Source: Fragum whitleyi
Taxonomy: Eukaryota > Mollusca > Bivalvia > Cardiida > Cardiidae
Length of the DNA: 64,000 bases
NCBI GenBank assembly: GCA_948146395.1
Contig: OX411559.1
Location: forward strand, 38,682,679 to 38,746,678
Reading direction: 5' to 3'
The translations under genes and the position numbers were made by a program. The notes below the pieces were generated by a model, which saw nothing but the letters and a program-made list of their open reading frames with translations, did no database searches and was not told the DNA's origin. The first letter of the stretch is position 1. Every line of letters begins with the position of its first letter. Below are positions 46,101 to 55,732 of this stretch, piece by piece.

Positions 46101-49100
46101 TTCAGTGAAAAGAGGAAAACTAAAATTATATATACTGGTAAACACCTCTTTCTATATGAAATTATTTGAAAGAAAGAGTGACATGTGTTAAAAACATTCA
46201 TGCTGTAATTTGTTATGGTTTGGGAAGTAATGGGATAAATTATTCAGATCTGAAAAAAAGATGTTCAAGTGTAATTGGCGTCTTTTCAACAACCAATTTC
46301 ATCCCACTTGGCTTTATAAATGCTTCATGATCATTGAAAAAAGGCCTTACTTCTATTTTGGGGAGATTTTACTGACAGCCCAGAAACAGTAAATAACTCA
46401 GAGAATAATCATTAATCATTGATAATTGCTGATAAGTAAGGGTTTTATCAATTGAGGGCATTGTATAATAAACAGTATACAACTTAGAAAGCAGGTATGT
46501 AATGACTGCACGTCTGCAGTCAGTTTTATTGCCCGTTTTGACCCTATATTCAGAAAGAAATTCAGCTGTATTGGTGATCAAATTTAAGCTTTCAGTGATC
46601 TTAAGATGTAAAGGCAATCTGTTTGTTTTCTTGAAGGCGTATCTGGACGATAAGCCAAAAAGGCCTAGGGGGAACCCTGAAACGGATAATTTTTAAAAGG
46701 ATGATTGAATTCATTTCGGCTCATTTAGTTCACGACTCTAATTGTCAGAACAGTTAATCTTTAAAATACAATCAGCAAACTTATAAGCTGTTGCAGGGCT
46801 CGTGTAAGTGTTTGATATTGGGGAGTCATTGACTCCTCACCTAAGAAATTCCGGGGGTCAAAACTGAATATAAAGGGGTCAAAAAGACAGAAAAGAAATT
46901 CATGAATAGAATTTTGCACATAAAAGAGTCACTTTAACTGTGACTTGTAACGATATGAAACAAGTAATTAATTTGTAGAACTTTAGATAGTGAAAATCTT
47001 AGGTATAAAAACATCTTTTGACCCTTAGTGATTCCTCTCAAGGGGGTCAAAATGACCCCTTAGGAGAAATTTCTAGGGGTCAAATTAAGATATTGGAGGG
47101 TCAAAACCCTGGTTAAAGGGTCAAACAAGAGCCCTGCTGTTGTTAATCTGGGCATATTTACTACAGAAATGCCACAGCTCAGTTGCTACATTGTAATGGT
47201 CATCATTTGTGAATGATTTTTTTTGAAAATGAGCTTTTCCTAGAATGATTAAAAGCTTTAATTTGTACTCACCTCGTTGGACAAGCTCACAAAAAATACT
47301 ACTTCCAGTACTTGCCCAAATGATAATATTTTCTTCATGCAAATGATAGAGGGCGAGTGGAATTACCATCATCTGATCAAGTTAATGATACAATTTCAAT
47401 GGGTATTCATGTAACCCGCAAATAAATTATTCGACTTCGTCGGGATTCGAACCCGGGACCTCTGTGTCCCTAAGCGATAGTGTTGGGCAATCGGTTTGAA
47501 ATCATAATCGATTATCGGTTTTTAGTCAAAAGAATTTATCAACTAATGATCGATTATATAATCGGTTTCGTTGATATCAAAACAGTACCGCATCATCTGT
47601 TTGTATCGTTTGGAAGTACAAGACTACATTTGAATTTATCTTAAATTATAGTATCTATGCATCACTACTTAATTGATATGATTTAAGGCTTGAGAATTTG
47701 GTGTTGAAACTGTTTGTGTTGTATAAAGACAATTGGAAAATGTTTACTGTTTTTGCATATTTTTTTAGTTTTACCAATTTTTACATCTCTCATCCCCTCT
47801 CTGAACAAGAAGTTGCAGTAACATAGGTATTTGTATAAAATGTGAAACATCAGTGCCAAATAGGGTAATATATATCTTGAGAAAAGAAGAAATGCTTGTT
47901 TCTTTTTCCACAATGTTATCAAAACAATTTGAAATCGGCACCATAGACAGATTGTCAGAGATTGGTCAGATGGATAGTTGGTTGGACACTTAGATAAAAA
48001 GCTGTAAACCAGTATACCCATATCTTCTTGATTATGGTCATAGAAAGAGGATCATCACTTGTCAATCATTACTCTATTTCCTGCTTTCACCAAATGTTTC
48101 CCCAGTTTTCATTTCTATTTTTATTAAAATACAAAAAAGATTATGGATAACAATGTTTTTTGTAGAAACCAAAAAAAAAACACCGGCAATCTTTTGACGA
48201 CTTCCAACCACCTGGGTAGCAGACACTGTTTTCTTTCCTCATTAAGATTAACTAGCAGTAACATTATAGGCCTAACTAGCTTGTCAAAAGTCCTCTAAGT
48301 GTTTTCAGTGCTTTGATTTAAAAGCTGAGATTCGGAGATTAACAGAGTTATTAAAAAATGTTTTTTGAACTCTTTTCAAGTCAAAAGGCTACAGTCACTT
48401 CTGGTTTTCATTAAAAATAGAAGACATAATTTGATGGGTCGAACATTCTTGGGTACGAATAAGCAGAAAATTATTTTAGTCTCTGTGTTTTCAATACTGG
48501 AAAAATACGAAGAATTCAGGTAAAATTATACTAGCTACCAATAATTCTTTCTAAATTGGATCCTAAAATCATCTCTTCTTCCTCTTAATTGATACATTTT
48601 ATGGAAAAGAATTTTTCGCTTTTTAGGGGTGCCGAAAGTCGTAGAGGAACTGTTTATTGACGGAATCTAGACCTATGTACAGTTTAAGAAAAATGTTTGT
48701 TTTCGAGAGAAAGATGTCCAGAGTTATATTTTCTTAAGTGAAAGACAAGATTTACTGTTAAATCATTTTTTTGCCCACAAAATAGTGTTGGACATTCGGA
48801 TCAACGATATGGTAAAATTTACCGGACCAAGTGGATTTTTGTTCAACATATCCGACGGTCCTTCGCCATGACAGGGGTAAGGAAATATCTCTTGATCCTC
48901 GGGAATATTATTGTTTGCATCCGCTATTTTGTTTCTAACAAGGATTATATAAACTGCTAATTTCATTGTGACTGTTATATTCCCGGACCAAATGTCTGGT
49001 AAAAAACACGTTCCGGGCCGACTACAATCGATTGTGAAATTTCTTAGTCGATAATCGTAATCGGAAGGCCAAACCAACTGATTTTCGATTATAATCGATC

Positions 49101-49800
49101 ATCGTCCCATCACTACTAAGCGAGTGCTCTACCACGTCGCTATAAAAGCTAGCTTGTACGGCAAGGCAGTACAAACACCCCTTATACTCAACCCGGCTAC
49201 ATACACCCCCTCAACAATTAAGATTCTTCCACGAATCTTCTCAATTCAACATCATCAACTACCTCATCACATAACCACCACCTCATGTGGGTTATTTACG
49301 GTGGGCGCCAAATGTAACCCGCAAATAAATTATTTGATTCCGTCGGGATTCGAACCCGGGACCTCTGTGTCCCTAAGCAAGTGCTCTACCACGTCGCTAT
49401 AAAAGCTAGCTTGTACGGCAAGGCAGTACAAACACCCCTTATACTCAACCCGGCTACAATCACAATATATGGTTGATGATTTAGTTAAAAAAGGTTTCAA
49501 TCTACAGTCAATTTTACCCATTACTCTGTAGTTATTTATAAAATAAAATACATTACCAAATACTGATATCATCAGCAGTAGGAAAGTCATTGCTCCACCA
49601 TAGAACCAATACACAAGTAACAAAACAAGACATGCCGACGAACAGAGCTTCCAGAACCTCGATACTATCATAGCAAACAGACGGCATAGAATCTTGCAAG
49701 TCCGCATTTTTGCTGACGGCCCCATGGTCATGTTTTCTTGGTTGATTTTTGCTCTTTCTGAATCGGAATTCGGGAGAAGCTTGTAATCAACTTTTGGCAT
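28106..49800 (-). CDS. ABHD13: ABHD13-type alpha/beta hydrolase, complete, seven exons
   Basis: Exons in transcript order: 49800-49557, 45720-45495, 39531-39431, 36358-36105, 33295-33191, 29199-29077, 28186-28106. Together they give 1134 nt (377 aa plus stop), with matching phases and AG/GT junctions. Residues ~50-80 form a hydrophobic anchor. The alpha/beta hydrolase fold follows: oxyanion segment HGNAGNIGHR, YRGYGKSGGSPSES, nucleophile elbow GSSLGG (Ser220), acid in SGLKDELIPP (Asp297) and base in EGGTHNET (His327). Human ABHD13 (337 aa) is a predicted type II membrane serine hydrolase of poorly known substrate. The match runs from the anchor to the C-terminal NTTV-type tail. The gene spans 21.7 kb because its introns are filled with repeats. 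The exon 6 donor may instead be at 29091, removing five codons. Confidence 0.93.
28846..29067. mobile_element. TTAA-flanked MITE next to ABHD13 exon 6
   Basis: TTAA at 28846-28849 and 29064-29067 flank ccctttgctgtttaatccc...caggaaaggg. The centre is agaagaaattgcttctgac paired with caagcaatttcttct. It ends ten bases before the exon 6 donor boundary at 29077. Confidence 0.75.
29077..29199 (-). CDS. ABHD13: ABHD13 exon 6 (catalytic histidine)
   Basis: The acceptor is tttttttcag. It encodes LSGSKQKRLVPFEGGTHNET (His327), then YLCPGYYEAFAQFVHG. Two in-phase donors are possible: AAG/gtaatt (used here) or GGG/gtaggt ending at 29092. A TTAA-flanked MITE ends ten bases beyond the donor. Confidence 0.9.
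29225..29279 (-). pseudogene. Duplicated acceptor end of ABHD13 exon 6 (copy 2, left part)
   Basis: agcgtttctgtttacttcct gagagctg repeats the first ~28 nt of exon 6 and its acceptor about 70 bp away. The flanking tacatctagtttatt also repeats. The copy is split by the element at 29280-30501. Confidence 0.8.
29280..30501 (+). mobile_element. Tandem-core element with CGCCCGTC...GACGGGCG ends
   Basis: Starts acaaggtgccaaattgtcac then agatacgcccgtc, and ends gtcttcgacgggcgtataaa. It contains ~156-bp units and a GGACGCCCGGAC-rich stretch (30376-30455). It is inserted in copy 2 of the duplicated exon 6 end. The end layout matches 37052-38337. Confidence 0.75.
29410..30296 (+). repeat. ~156-bp tandem array, about 5.7 units
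   Basis: Units with gatatactccggacaagatt, aaacaacaaagggcaataac, ggccaggtagagttatgg and atgaagtttcatgatcctag start near 29417, 29574, 29731, 29887, 30042 and 30198. Because 156 is divisible by 3, a repetitive reading frame stays open; it is not taken as a gene. Confidence 0.9.
30502..30580 (-). pseudogene. Duplicated acceptor end of ABHD13 exon 6 (copy 3)
   Basis: aaagcgtttctgtttactac then ctgagagct repeats the exon 6 start again, with the acceptor CTG changed to CTA, followed by acaaaaatacattcagttta. Confidence 0.75.
30683..32098. mobile_element. 1.4-kb non-autonomous DNA transposon, 6-bp target duplication GAGATT
   Basis: 14-bp perfect inverted ends TTAAGGACGATTTC / GAAATCGTCCTTAA are flanked by GAGATT at 30677-30682 and 32099-32104. 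The interior is AT-rich and unique to this window, with no transposase frame. Confidence 0.8.
32585..33087 (+). mobile_element. ATGCCCC-type elements with TGACCTTGA motifs
   Basis: 32588 (atgccccacttccaagaaga) and 32792 (aatgtgtttgtgaaacacaa atgcccct) start related repeats. They end in gacagacagacaaacagact and gtgggggcataaaaaa at 33087. 32850-32890 holds three gaccttgac motifs. A close relative is at 43804-44069. Confidence 0.6.
33191..33295 (-). CDS. ABHD13: ABHD13 exon 5 (catalytic aspartate)
   Basis: 35 codons between tttttcag and gtaagt, phase 0 on both sides. It encodes IPTLFLSGLKDELIPPCMM with the acid residue Asp297 of the triad. Confidence 0.93.
33525..34922 (-). mobile_element. Tandem-core element with ~179-bp units
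   Basis: Seven units with gaaggaggagtttgcgacac, ttaagttcaaggggagataa and cttgcaaaacttcaacatgt lie near 33700, 33880, 34060, 34238, 34415, 34597 and 34778. The right part has a GGAC-rich stretch (34825-34872) and ends atacccccaaaaacattcgt then tttgcgggggtata. Confidence 0.75.
35030..35640. other. ABHD13 intron 4, left part
   Basis: 35036-35160 resembles 40560-40680 and 6990-7090 (gtcagactgcgc, gcacttcc/ggtccttttt). 35455-35520 is rich in ttggcggt/gccaatat-type sequence that recurs inverted at 35945-36030, so 35455-36030 may be one fold-back element around the MITE at 35650. Confidence 0.45.
35650..35725. repeat. Short palindromic MITE, best copy
   Basis: ggatcagcgctatactattg and its complement flank gtaagtgcctataaattata, giving a near-perfect hairpin across the whole element. 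Confidence 0.85.
36105..36358 (-). CDS. ABHD13: ABHD13 exon 4 (catalytic serine)
   Basis: 254 nt, with acceptor acattacag and donor gttagt. It contains DQRKIYIYGSSLGGAVSIWL with nucleophile Ser220, followed by LILENTFTNLPDVA and FLPNFCFKNK, all typical of ABHD13. Confidence 0.95.
36400..37051. other. ABHD13 intron 3, unassigned part
   Basis: Begins with a taaccctggtcatgcagaat end of the CATGCTGA MITE family. The rest is AT-rich with no recognisable gene. Confidence 0.4.
37052..38337 (+). mobile_element. Tandem-core element with ~162-bp units
   Basis: Starts acaagagtgccatcgtcaca aaatacgccgcc and ends actccggcggtgtataaaaa. Units with aaggggcataactcaggc, accataaaatccttccttca and agtttcaagaagatccagcc recur near 37200, 37365, 37535, 37740, 37905, 38065 and 38225. 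A ggacggatggacggacggac stretch lies at 38244-38293. Confidence 0.8.
39170..39378 (-). repeat. GAGAAAACC element copy, reverse
   Basis: gggacataatttgcacaaaa ... gtgtgccaggtttcaagtga ... agcaatagctctggttttct is the complement of the 19558 family, next to ABHD13 exon 3. Confidence 0.65.
39431..39531 (-). CDS. ABHD13: ABHD13 exon 3
   Basis: The acceptor is tattttgtag and the donor gtacaa. It encodes LVIAYYIYNMCQCNLLMPEY and RGYGKSGGSPSESG, the strand/turn before the nucleophile domain. Its acceptor half is amplified in the adjacent intron (39536-40275). Confidence 0.9.
39536..40275 (-). repeat. ~117-bp tandem array built from the acceptor half of ABHD13 exon 3
   Basis: The block tttccataccctctgtattc ... 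acactgacacatattgtaga ... ctataaccaacctac recurs starting near 39609, 39725, 39841, 39957, 40077 and 40195 after the true exon (39456), with one short extra piece at 39554. Acceptor junctions equivalent to 39531 lie at 39567, 39684, 39801, 39918, 40035 (mutated), 40152 and 40269. The copies lack the exon's donor end and reach a stop soon after GYGKS. Confidence 0.9.
40808..41845 (+). mobile_element. Tandem-core element ending GCTCAGGTGAGCTAAAAA
   Basis: Starts agagggccagaatggccctt aaccgctcacctgg and ends with the inverted-end type of 9495-11775. Units of ~160-175 bp carry gggtcacccaaggaacattt and aagtttggttgaaatcagcc. Confidence 0.7.
41850..43203. other. ABHD13 intron 2, mixed repeats
   Basis: Includes a hAT-like end (cagtgatgggctgtttatgg near 42032), the CATGCTGA MITE at 42288-42532, and a ggagtctttaactcct/ggagtctataaa stretch near 43060-43140. 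No coding exon is seen. Confidence 0.45.
43204..45220 (+). mobile_element. Tandem-core element with ~168-bp units
   Basis: Starts aacaagagttgtcagaggac aacatagctcgcc and ends ttcgtcccggcgagctaaaa. Units with gtgaaagcctatcacctggt, aatgatgtccctaggttaaa and ggttaaagtttttccaagtc lie near 44210, 44382, 44552, 44723, 44887 and 45062. A 43804-44069 ATGCCCCC-type element is nested inside. Confidence 0.75.
45495..45720 (-). CDS. ABHD13: ABHD13 exon 2 (oxyanion-hole motif)
   Basis: The acceptor is cattttacag. It encodes IFYYAQDMFLYYPDQPP through FHGNAGNIGH, closely matching the ABHD13 cap/N-core. The donor is gtaatt, phase 2. The acceptor side is directly joined to a 33-bp minisatellite. Confidence 0.92.
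45721..46092 (-). repeat. 33-bp minisatellite abutting the ABHD13 exon 2 acceptor
   Basis: gaaacat recurs at exactly 33-bp steps at 45732, 45765, 45798, 45831, 45864, 45897, 45930, 45963, 45996, 46029 and 46062. The first unit contains the branch/polypyrimidine region and AG of exon 2 (on the minus strand cattttacag). Confidence 0.9.
46795..47136. repeat. Element with GCAGGGCTC ends
   Basis: gcagggctcgtgtaagtgtt at the left and gtcaaacaagagccctgc at the right are inverted. The interior has ggggtcaaaa/ttttgaccc pairs. Related pieces are near 43030 and 45290-45432. Confidence 0.6.
47408..49456 (-). repeat. tRNA-like SINE dimer, first copy split by a transposon
   Basis: On the minus strand, tagcgacgtggtagagca (A box) and gggttcgaatccc (B box) lie in both copies: 49313-49456 intact, and 47408-47477 plus 49124-49200 interrupted. 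Both copies share taacccgcaaataaatta and acaaacaccccttatactca. Confidence 0.75.
47478..49115. mobile_element. hAT-like non-autonomous element, 8-bp target duplication CTAAGCGA
   Basis: Ends TAGTGTTGGGC and (complement) TAGTGATGGGA are flanked by perfect CTAAGCGA at 47470-47477 and 49116-49123, the duplication length of hAT elements. Terminal cgattatcggtt/ataatcgatt sequences are also typical. No transposase frame is seen. Confidence 0.85.
49557..49800 (-). CDS. ABHD13: ABHD13 exon 1 (start codon, membrane anchor)
   Basis: The ATG is at 49800-49798. It encodes a polar ~45-residue N-terminus, then ACLVLLLVYWFYGG and MTFLLLMISVF, a membrane anchor as in vertebrate ABHD13. The donor is gtaatg, phase 1. 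An in-frame continuation past the donor is intronic. Confidence 0.88.
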
Positions 49801-50100
49801 TGTCTAAAGACTTCCTAGATCTCAAGTTTTTCCTTTCTAATTTAAGTCATTAGGTCAACAATTACAGGAATTTTCAAGAAAATCGTTAAGTTGTTGACAG
49901 GAATTTGACATTTGCGGCCATTTTGAAACATATAGACGGTGTCGTAGCAAGCTACTTCCCGAGAGATTTGCGCGTCCAACAAGGCGAACCTTGTCAATTG
50001 TGATAGATTCTAAAGCATTCTGATTCACAGGTATTCTTGATTCAAAAGACAAAATACTATACTTTCGTTTCGCAATCATTTTTTTACTTCAAGGATATTT
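49801..50100 (-). other. 5' UTR / promoter region of ABHD13
   Basis: Sequence upstream of the ATG is not recognisably repetitive for about 300 bases and includes gcggccattttgaaac and GC-richer stretches near 49970. The start site cannot be placed. The next 3 kb (50100-51040) holds a poly-T/poly-C tract near 50310-50390 and repeat fragments. Confidence 0.35.
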
Positions 50101-51039
50101 TCAATCGTACGAACTGGAATAAAAATGTTAAATTATTTCGTCACCTGTTTGTTTCGTAACATAGTATTTTTGTTTCTATCCATTATCTTATCAACTCAAA
50201 CAATCTGTTTACAGTTATACTCGTTTGTGTCCGCACCAATACTCAGATTGGTCGATTTATACAATCATACTTGTTACATAGGGCATAGGGGAAAAAAAAA
50301 CTAACAAGAGCCCTGTTTTTTTTTTGTTTTTGTTTTTTTTTTTCCAAAAAGAAACCTGGGCTGTTAATAGCTTCCCCCCCCCCCCCCCCTCCAATTAAGG
50401 CAGGGTTTTCTTTTGACCTTGGACCCTGGGTTTTGACACTTGGATTTTCAGAGTGACCTGTTCTTGGTGCATGGAAATTACAGGCCATGCATCATTCTGA
50501 CTCAGAATTTAACAGACGCACGTCCACTATATACTTTCAAAGAGAGCTGGCCATATTATTACTTAAATTACCAGAAATAATCCATTCATTGTGTTCTATT
50601 TTCTAACAGCCAAAATCCAATAATCACCAGGCATAACGCTTCGTCGCATGCACAAGATATTGGGTAGTATTTTAAAAACAAACAAGATTTTTCCTTGTTT
50701 ACAAACTGGTAGGGTGATTTAAATTTATTAATTAAGCCGTCTACAATCAAGATGTTCTTTAATTGATCGGCTGCTTTAATCCACGGTATGTGTTGAGTTT
50801 GTTTGTTGACTTGAAAATTGCTGCGGTTAATTAAATGGTATAAAGAGTAACTAACAAGTGCATAATCACTAGGTAAGTTGTTTGCTAAGGGATTTCAGAG
50901 CTTGTCTATGGACTTTTTTATGTTCTTTAACAGAGGCCTATAAAAGGCTTCTTTCCAATTCAAAAAAGGCTCAATTTTTCCCATTGGTGGCAGAAAAATT
51001 TCCCAGGGTAAGAGATAATTTTCACATTATATTAATTTT

Positions 51040-51640
51040 TAGCTCAACCTTAGGTATTGCTATAGCCATGGTGTTATCATTGTTGTCGCCATCATGCAAA
51101 AACTTTGACATTTTGTGATAACTTTTGAATGGTAAGTGATAGGGCTTTCAAATTCCACATGATGATTAACTGTGACAAGGCCTTTCTGTTGGTACCAAGT
51201 TCAAGGTCATCAGTCAAGGTAATTTTTTCCTGGTCAAACTTGTGAAAAAAATGCAAAAACTTTGACATATTGCGATTACTTTTGAATGGTACGTGATAGG
51301 GCCTTCATATTTCACATGATGATTGCCTGGTACAAGCACTTTCTGTTGGTACCAAGTTCAAGGTCATCATTGAAGGTCAAGGTCATTTTTAAAGTCAAAT
51401 TTGTGAAAAAAAGCAAAAACTTTGACATTTTTGTGATATCTCTGGTTCTACTGAAGGCAATTTGGCACACATATTTACCATTAAAAGTGCGACCTTTTCT
51501 ATCAAGGAGGATAGCTCAAGAAGCATTTGCTGTAAATTATGCCCCTTTTTCTACTTTTTTTTTTTATCCATCCATTAGTTTTTTTACTATCCAGCACTTA
51601 CAGTCAAGTGTAGGCACATGTGGGCGGTGCCCTTGTTTGT
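51040..51640 (+). repeat. Long copy of the GAGAAAACC/TTTGACATT element
   Basis: Holds two taacttttgaatggta(a/c) gtgataggg units, then the aacttggcacacat...cccctttttct...gtgggcggtgcccttgttt end typical of 19558-20303. Confidence 0.6.
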
Positions 51641-51821
51641 GTTCACAATTCATTATCTTTGATATTTACATAAGTTTTATGACTGACCACAAAAGTAGTT
51701 GTTTATCTTGAAATTTTGGCAATTACGCATGAATTGTACTAATAATACCTTGTTTTATCAATCTTATAAGTGCATCCAGTATTTTCAGTAATTGATTTGA
51801 ATACAATTTTTGCCATTTTTT

Positions 51822-52224
51822 AGCTCCACTGGCTGAAAGCCACTGGGGCTATTGTCATGGCGTTGAGTCCGTCGTGTGACCGTCTGTCCTTGCGTGCGTG
51901 TGTGCGTCCGGTCGTAAACTTTGAAACCTATGTAAACTATGAAAATCATTTTCTCAGAATGTAACTGATGGATATCAATCAAACACTTTTGGTTTGATCT
52001 TTTGGTGACCCATTATCATGCAGCCAAAAATTATTTTGATTTGATGGAAAATATATCTTTTAAGAGAGGGGGTCATTTCTCTATTTGTTATATAGTTGAA
52101 TCTTTGAAAATCATTTTCAACATCAGTAAACCCCAAATATCTAAAAATCTAGTCAAAACATTTATTTGTTTTTACAAGAATTTCAAGCCTGTGGAGCGAC
52201 ACAAGCCATTCATGGCTTGCTAGT
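51822..52224 (+). mobile_element. Short element of the 22546-26040 family
   Basis: Starts tttttagctccactggctga aagccactgg and ends gagcgacacaagccattcat ggcttgcta. Confidence 0.6.
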
Positions 52225-52706
52225 TTCAGCATGACAAGGGCTACGATCGATAGAGTTCATCATTTAATTGCACAAGACTATCAAAATGACATTCAGTCAG
52301 ATTGTATAGGAAGCTCAGTGATAATCAGATTTCCTTTAACTGAATCGATTTTCTTTCAAGCAATGATTTTAATACAGATCTCTATGCTAATGGATTTCTA
52401 GAAGTTATTAGTAAATGCAAATTGTTTTTTAGCTGTCTTGCAACAAACTCCTCAATAGAGCTTAGATGCAACCCTATTAAACATAATACCACTATTTTTT
52501 TAACTGTCATGAGAAAAGAGTAGGTAACAGTGTTCTAAAAAGGAAAAATCAGGGTTTGACACTAAGGTGAGTCTGGGAGTCCAAGTCTCCTTTTATACCT
52601 GTTGGAACTCCTTCATTTTGCAAGTAAGGTGTCGAATGAACTCCCAGGATCATGATATGAGAAAGTATTATCTGGTATCAACAAATTGGGTCTCAGGAAC
52701 TCAAAC

Positions 52707-53562
52707 ATTTTCAGCTCCACTGGCCGAAGACAAGCGAGCTATTGTCATGGCAGGGTGTCCGTCCGTGTATAAACTTTTCTTTAAACATCTTCTCTTTCTT
52801 AACGGATGGGTGCATTTTGGCCAAACTTGGCAGAAATGAACCTTCTTCCACTTCCAAAGTTGTTCAGGAAATTAGGATTGACTCCCAAATATGGGCGTGA
52901 CAGGGCAGGGCTTATTTTGAATTTGAAATCTTTAAAAATTCTTCTCCTCCAAAGCCATTGGGCCAATTTCAATGAAACTTGGCATGGATGTTCCTTGGGT
53001 GATACCTTAACTAAAATTGTTCAAGAAATTTTGATTGGTCCATAGATATGGGCATGGCAGGGGGGGGGGGGGGGGGCTTATTTTGAGCAAGAAATCTTTG
53101 AATGACATCTCCTCCTGAACCACATTGCCATTTTCAATGAAACTTTACCAGAATGTTCCTTTGGTGACCCTTTTCGAAAATTGTTTGCGAAATTTCGAAC
53201 CATTTATATGGGTGTGGCAGGGCGGGGCTTATTTTGAGCCTGAAATCTTTGAATGACATCTCCTGAATCACTGGATTTCAATGAAACTGTACCAGAATGT
53301 TCCTTTGATTGCCCTCTTCAAAAATAGTTCATAAAATTTTGATTGGCCCATAAAATTATGGGCAGGGCTTATTTCAAGTCTTGTTAGTGATGAATTGTTG
53401 GGTAGGGTCTATTATCACTTTAAATTCTTGGAATAACATCCCCTCTTCAACAATTAGGCAAATGTGAATGAAACTTTGCCAGAAATTTAAGTTACTTGGA
53501 TCAATTCCACTGTACCAATAAAATTCAGGTGACCGGTTAAGGGCCAATCTGGCCATCTTGTT
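52707..53562 (+). mobile_element. Tandem-core element ending GGCCATCTTGTT
   Basis: Starts cagctccactggccgaagac, then units with ttcaatgaaacttggcatgg, gttccttgggtga and attttgattggtccatagat. A run of 18 G lies at about 53060-53077. It ends ccggttaagggccaatctgg ccatcttgtta. Confidence 0.65.
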
Positions 53563-53972
53563 ATAAGAGTTATGCCCAGTTTTTGACTTAGCACTTTGAG
53601 TTCACCTGAGCACAACATGCTCAAGGTGAGCTTTTGTGATCACATTTTGTCTGTCATGCATTGGCCGTTGTGCCTCTTGCATCAGAAGTCTTCAACAAGC
53701 TTATTCAAGCTGTAGTTACGATGTTTTAATAATTCACCATTGCTCTAATCAGAAAGAAGGGGAGCAGCCAGAGTGCATTTATCTTTTGTCACAGTCCACA
53801 TAAATTATTTCCTTATCCTACAAATTCTTTATGGTTGCCTTCCGATTGCATATAAATTTCAAAATCCTAGTTAAGCCTATGGTGGTAATTTTCTTTAAAA
53901 CAAGTCTATTGGTGCAATCATTGTTGAGCCAGTTGAATGTATGCAATCTATATTTTCTCTACTAAAGAGTAT

Positions 53973-54127
53973 TTTTATGCCCCCGATAGGGAGGCATCAT
54001 AAATTTGACTTGTCCGTCCGTCCGTCTGTCCGTCCGTCATTCCGTCCAAAAACTTTAACATTGGCCATAACTTCTAAATCAAAGCGGTGTCGGGGGCATT
54101 GTCATCTTACAGTGACAGCTCTTGTTT
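53973..54127 (+). mobile_element. Minimal ATGCCCCC element
   Basis: atgcccccgatagggaggca then gtccgtccgtccgtctgtcc and a ggggcattgtcatcttacag/gctcttgttt end: a ~155-bp version without a tandem core. Confidence 0.6.
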
Positions 54128-54994
54128 CTTAAAATAACTGAACAGTCAATGGCTTTTCCTTTCATATTGATTTTCTAGATATAAATCATAATTATTTCAA
54201 CCTTTGGCAACAGAGACAAGATTTGTGCTAATGGGCATTCTAAGTCCACAGTCAAGACATTGATAACATTTTGTTGAGACTATTGTGCAATAAATATCCT
54301 ACTGTAATTCAGTCAGGCGTTTTAACCTACGATTTAAAGTTTCAAGTTATTTATGTCTGCTTATAGAAGTAAGTTATTATAATAAAAGCTGATATACCTT
54401 TACCTTAAGTGCAAGGACCCGTTACTTAGGCTCCACTCTGCCAGGGCAATAATTATGGATTATAATTAGTTCTGAAAACACTGGATGCACTAATTGGGAG
54501 CAAGTTATTTTGAAAATATAATATTAAATTTTTCAGGTTTAAAAAGGAAAATCAGGTGATATAAACTGAGATCAGACAAACCTTAAACTTTTCTACTTAA
54601 AAAAGGGAATAGAGGTGGTATGGACTGAGATTAGACTACGCAATTGTGCAGACTGATCTTTGTCTTTAAAAACCTCCTAAGAAGGAATGATCGGGGATCT
54701 GTATGACAACTATTGAAATAACAAAAAAGTCAATGACATTTTCATTTATATTGATTTTCTAGAATGTAGATCATATTTCATCCCTCGGCTTCAAAGACTA
54801 GATTTGTGCTAATGGGCTTCCTAAGTCTGCAGTCAAGACATTAATATCATTTGTTTAGACCTTTGTGCAATAGATGTACTACTGTGAATCAAGATTTCAT
54901 TAGTGGGAGTTTTGTTTTATTAATATCAGAGACTAAATGTACAGCAGAAGTTAAGAATAACACTAAGTTTCAGTAAAATATAGAGGATAACTGT

Positions 54995-55130
54995 TTGTTT
55001 AAGTGTAAGATCTATTGATATTTTATTGGGTGAACAACAAAAAGTGATATTTTCAGGAGTCCCAGAGTCACTCTTGAATATATGTCTTTTGTTGTCCATC
55101 AAATGAAAAGTCATTTGATCTTTCTCAATA
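54995..55130. repeat. Fold-back MITE related to 4560-4668
   Basis: gtaagatctattgatatttt and its complement near 55100, with aacaacaaaa/ttttgttgtcc inner arms. Confidence 0.55.
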
Positions 55131-55183
55131 AACAGACAATTATCCTATTTCTTTAATGCAAAAATGAGACAAAATATGATGTC

Positions 55184-55730
55184 CTTTTTTAGCTCACCTG
55201 AGCACAAAGTGCGCAAGGTGAGATATTGTGATCACTCAATGTCAGTCTGACTCTGTCTTTCTGTCCATCCGTCACCACCTTCTTCTCTTAAACCACTCAG
55301 CCAATCAATCTGAAACTTGGCATGGATGTTCCTTGGGTCAAGCTCTACCAAAGTTATTAAAAGAATTTAATTACATCAAAAATTCTTGTTGCCATGGTAA
55401 AGGCTGAAAATTACGGAAAATCATAGAAAAAATTCTTCTCCTCTAAACCACAGTGCCAATTAAGCTTTAACTTGAGAGAGATGTTCCTTGGGTGAAGCTC
55501 TTCTTAAGTTGTTAAAGAATTTAATTCCATCTAACAGTCTGGTTTACATGAAAACAGAAAGGCCAAAAATTGCCAAAAATCTCAGAGAAAAATCTTCTCC
55601 TCCTAAAATTTTGCAGTAATTAAGCTGAACCTTGGCAGGAATGTTACTTGGGTAAAGTTCTAAAAAAAGTTTTAAAATTTAAAAAAGAGATAAAATCATC
55701 AAAAACCTAAGGTTTTTCTGTTTCAGTTTA
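55184..55730 (+). mobile_element. 5' part of a TTTTTAGCTCACCTGAGC element
   Basis: The left end is as in 9495-11775, followed by gtctttctgtccatccgtca and units with ccttgggt(c/g)aagctct. The right end is missing where the next element starts. Confidence 0.55.
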
Positions 55731-55732
55731 AT

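Noticed and set aside
48763..49077. Transposase remnant in the hAT-like element (minus-strand frame of 104 codons)
   Set aside because: No hAT dimerisation-domain or zinc-finger resemblance is seen. The frame is short and overlaps the terminal repeat.
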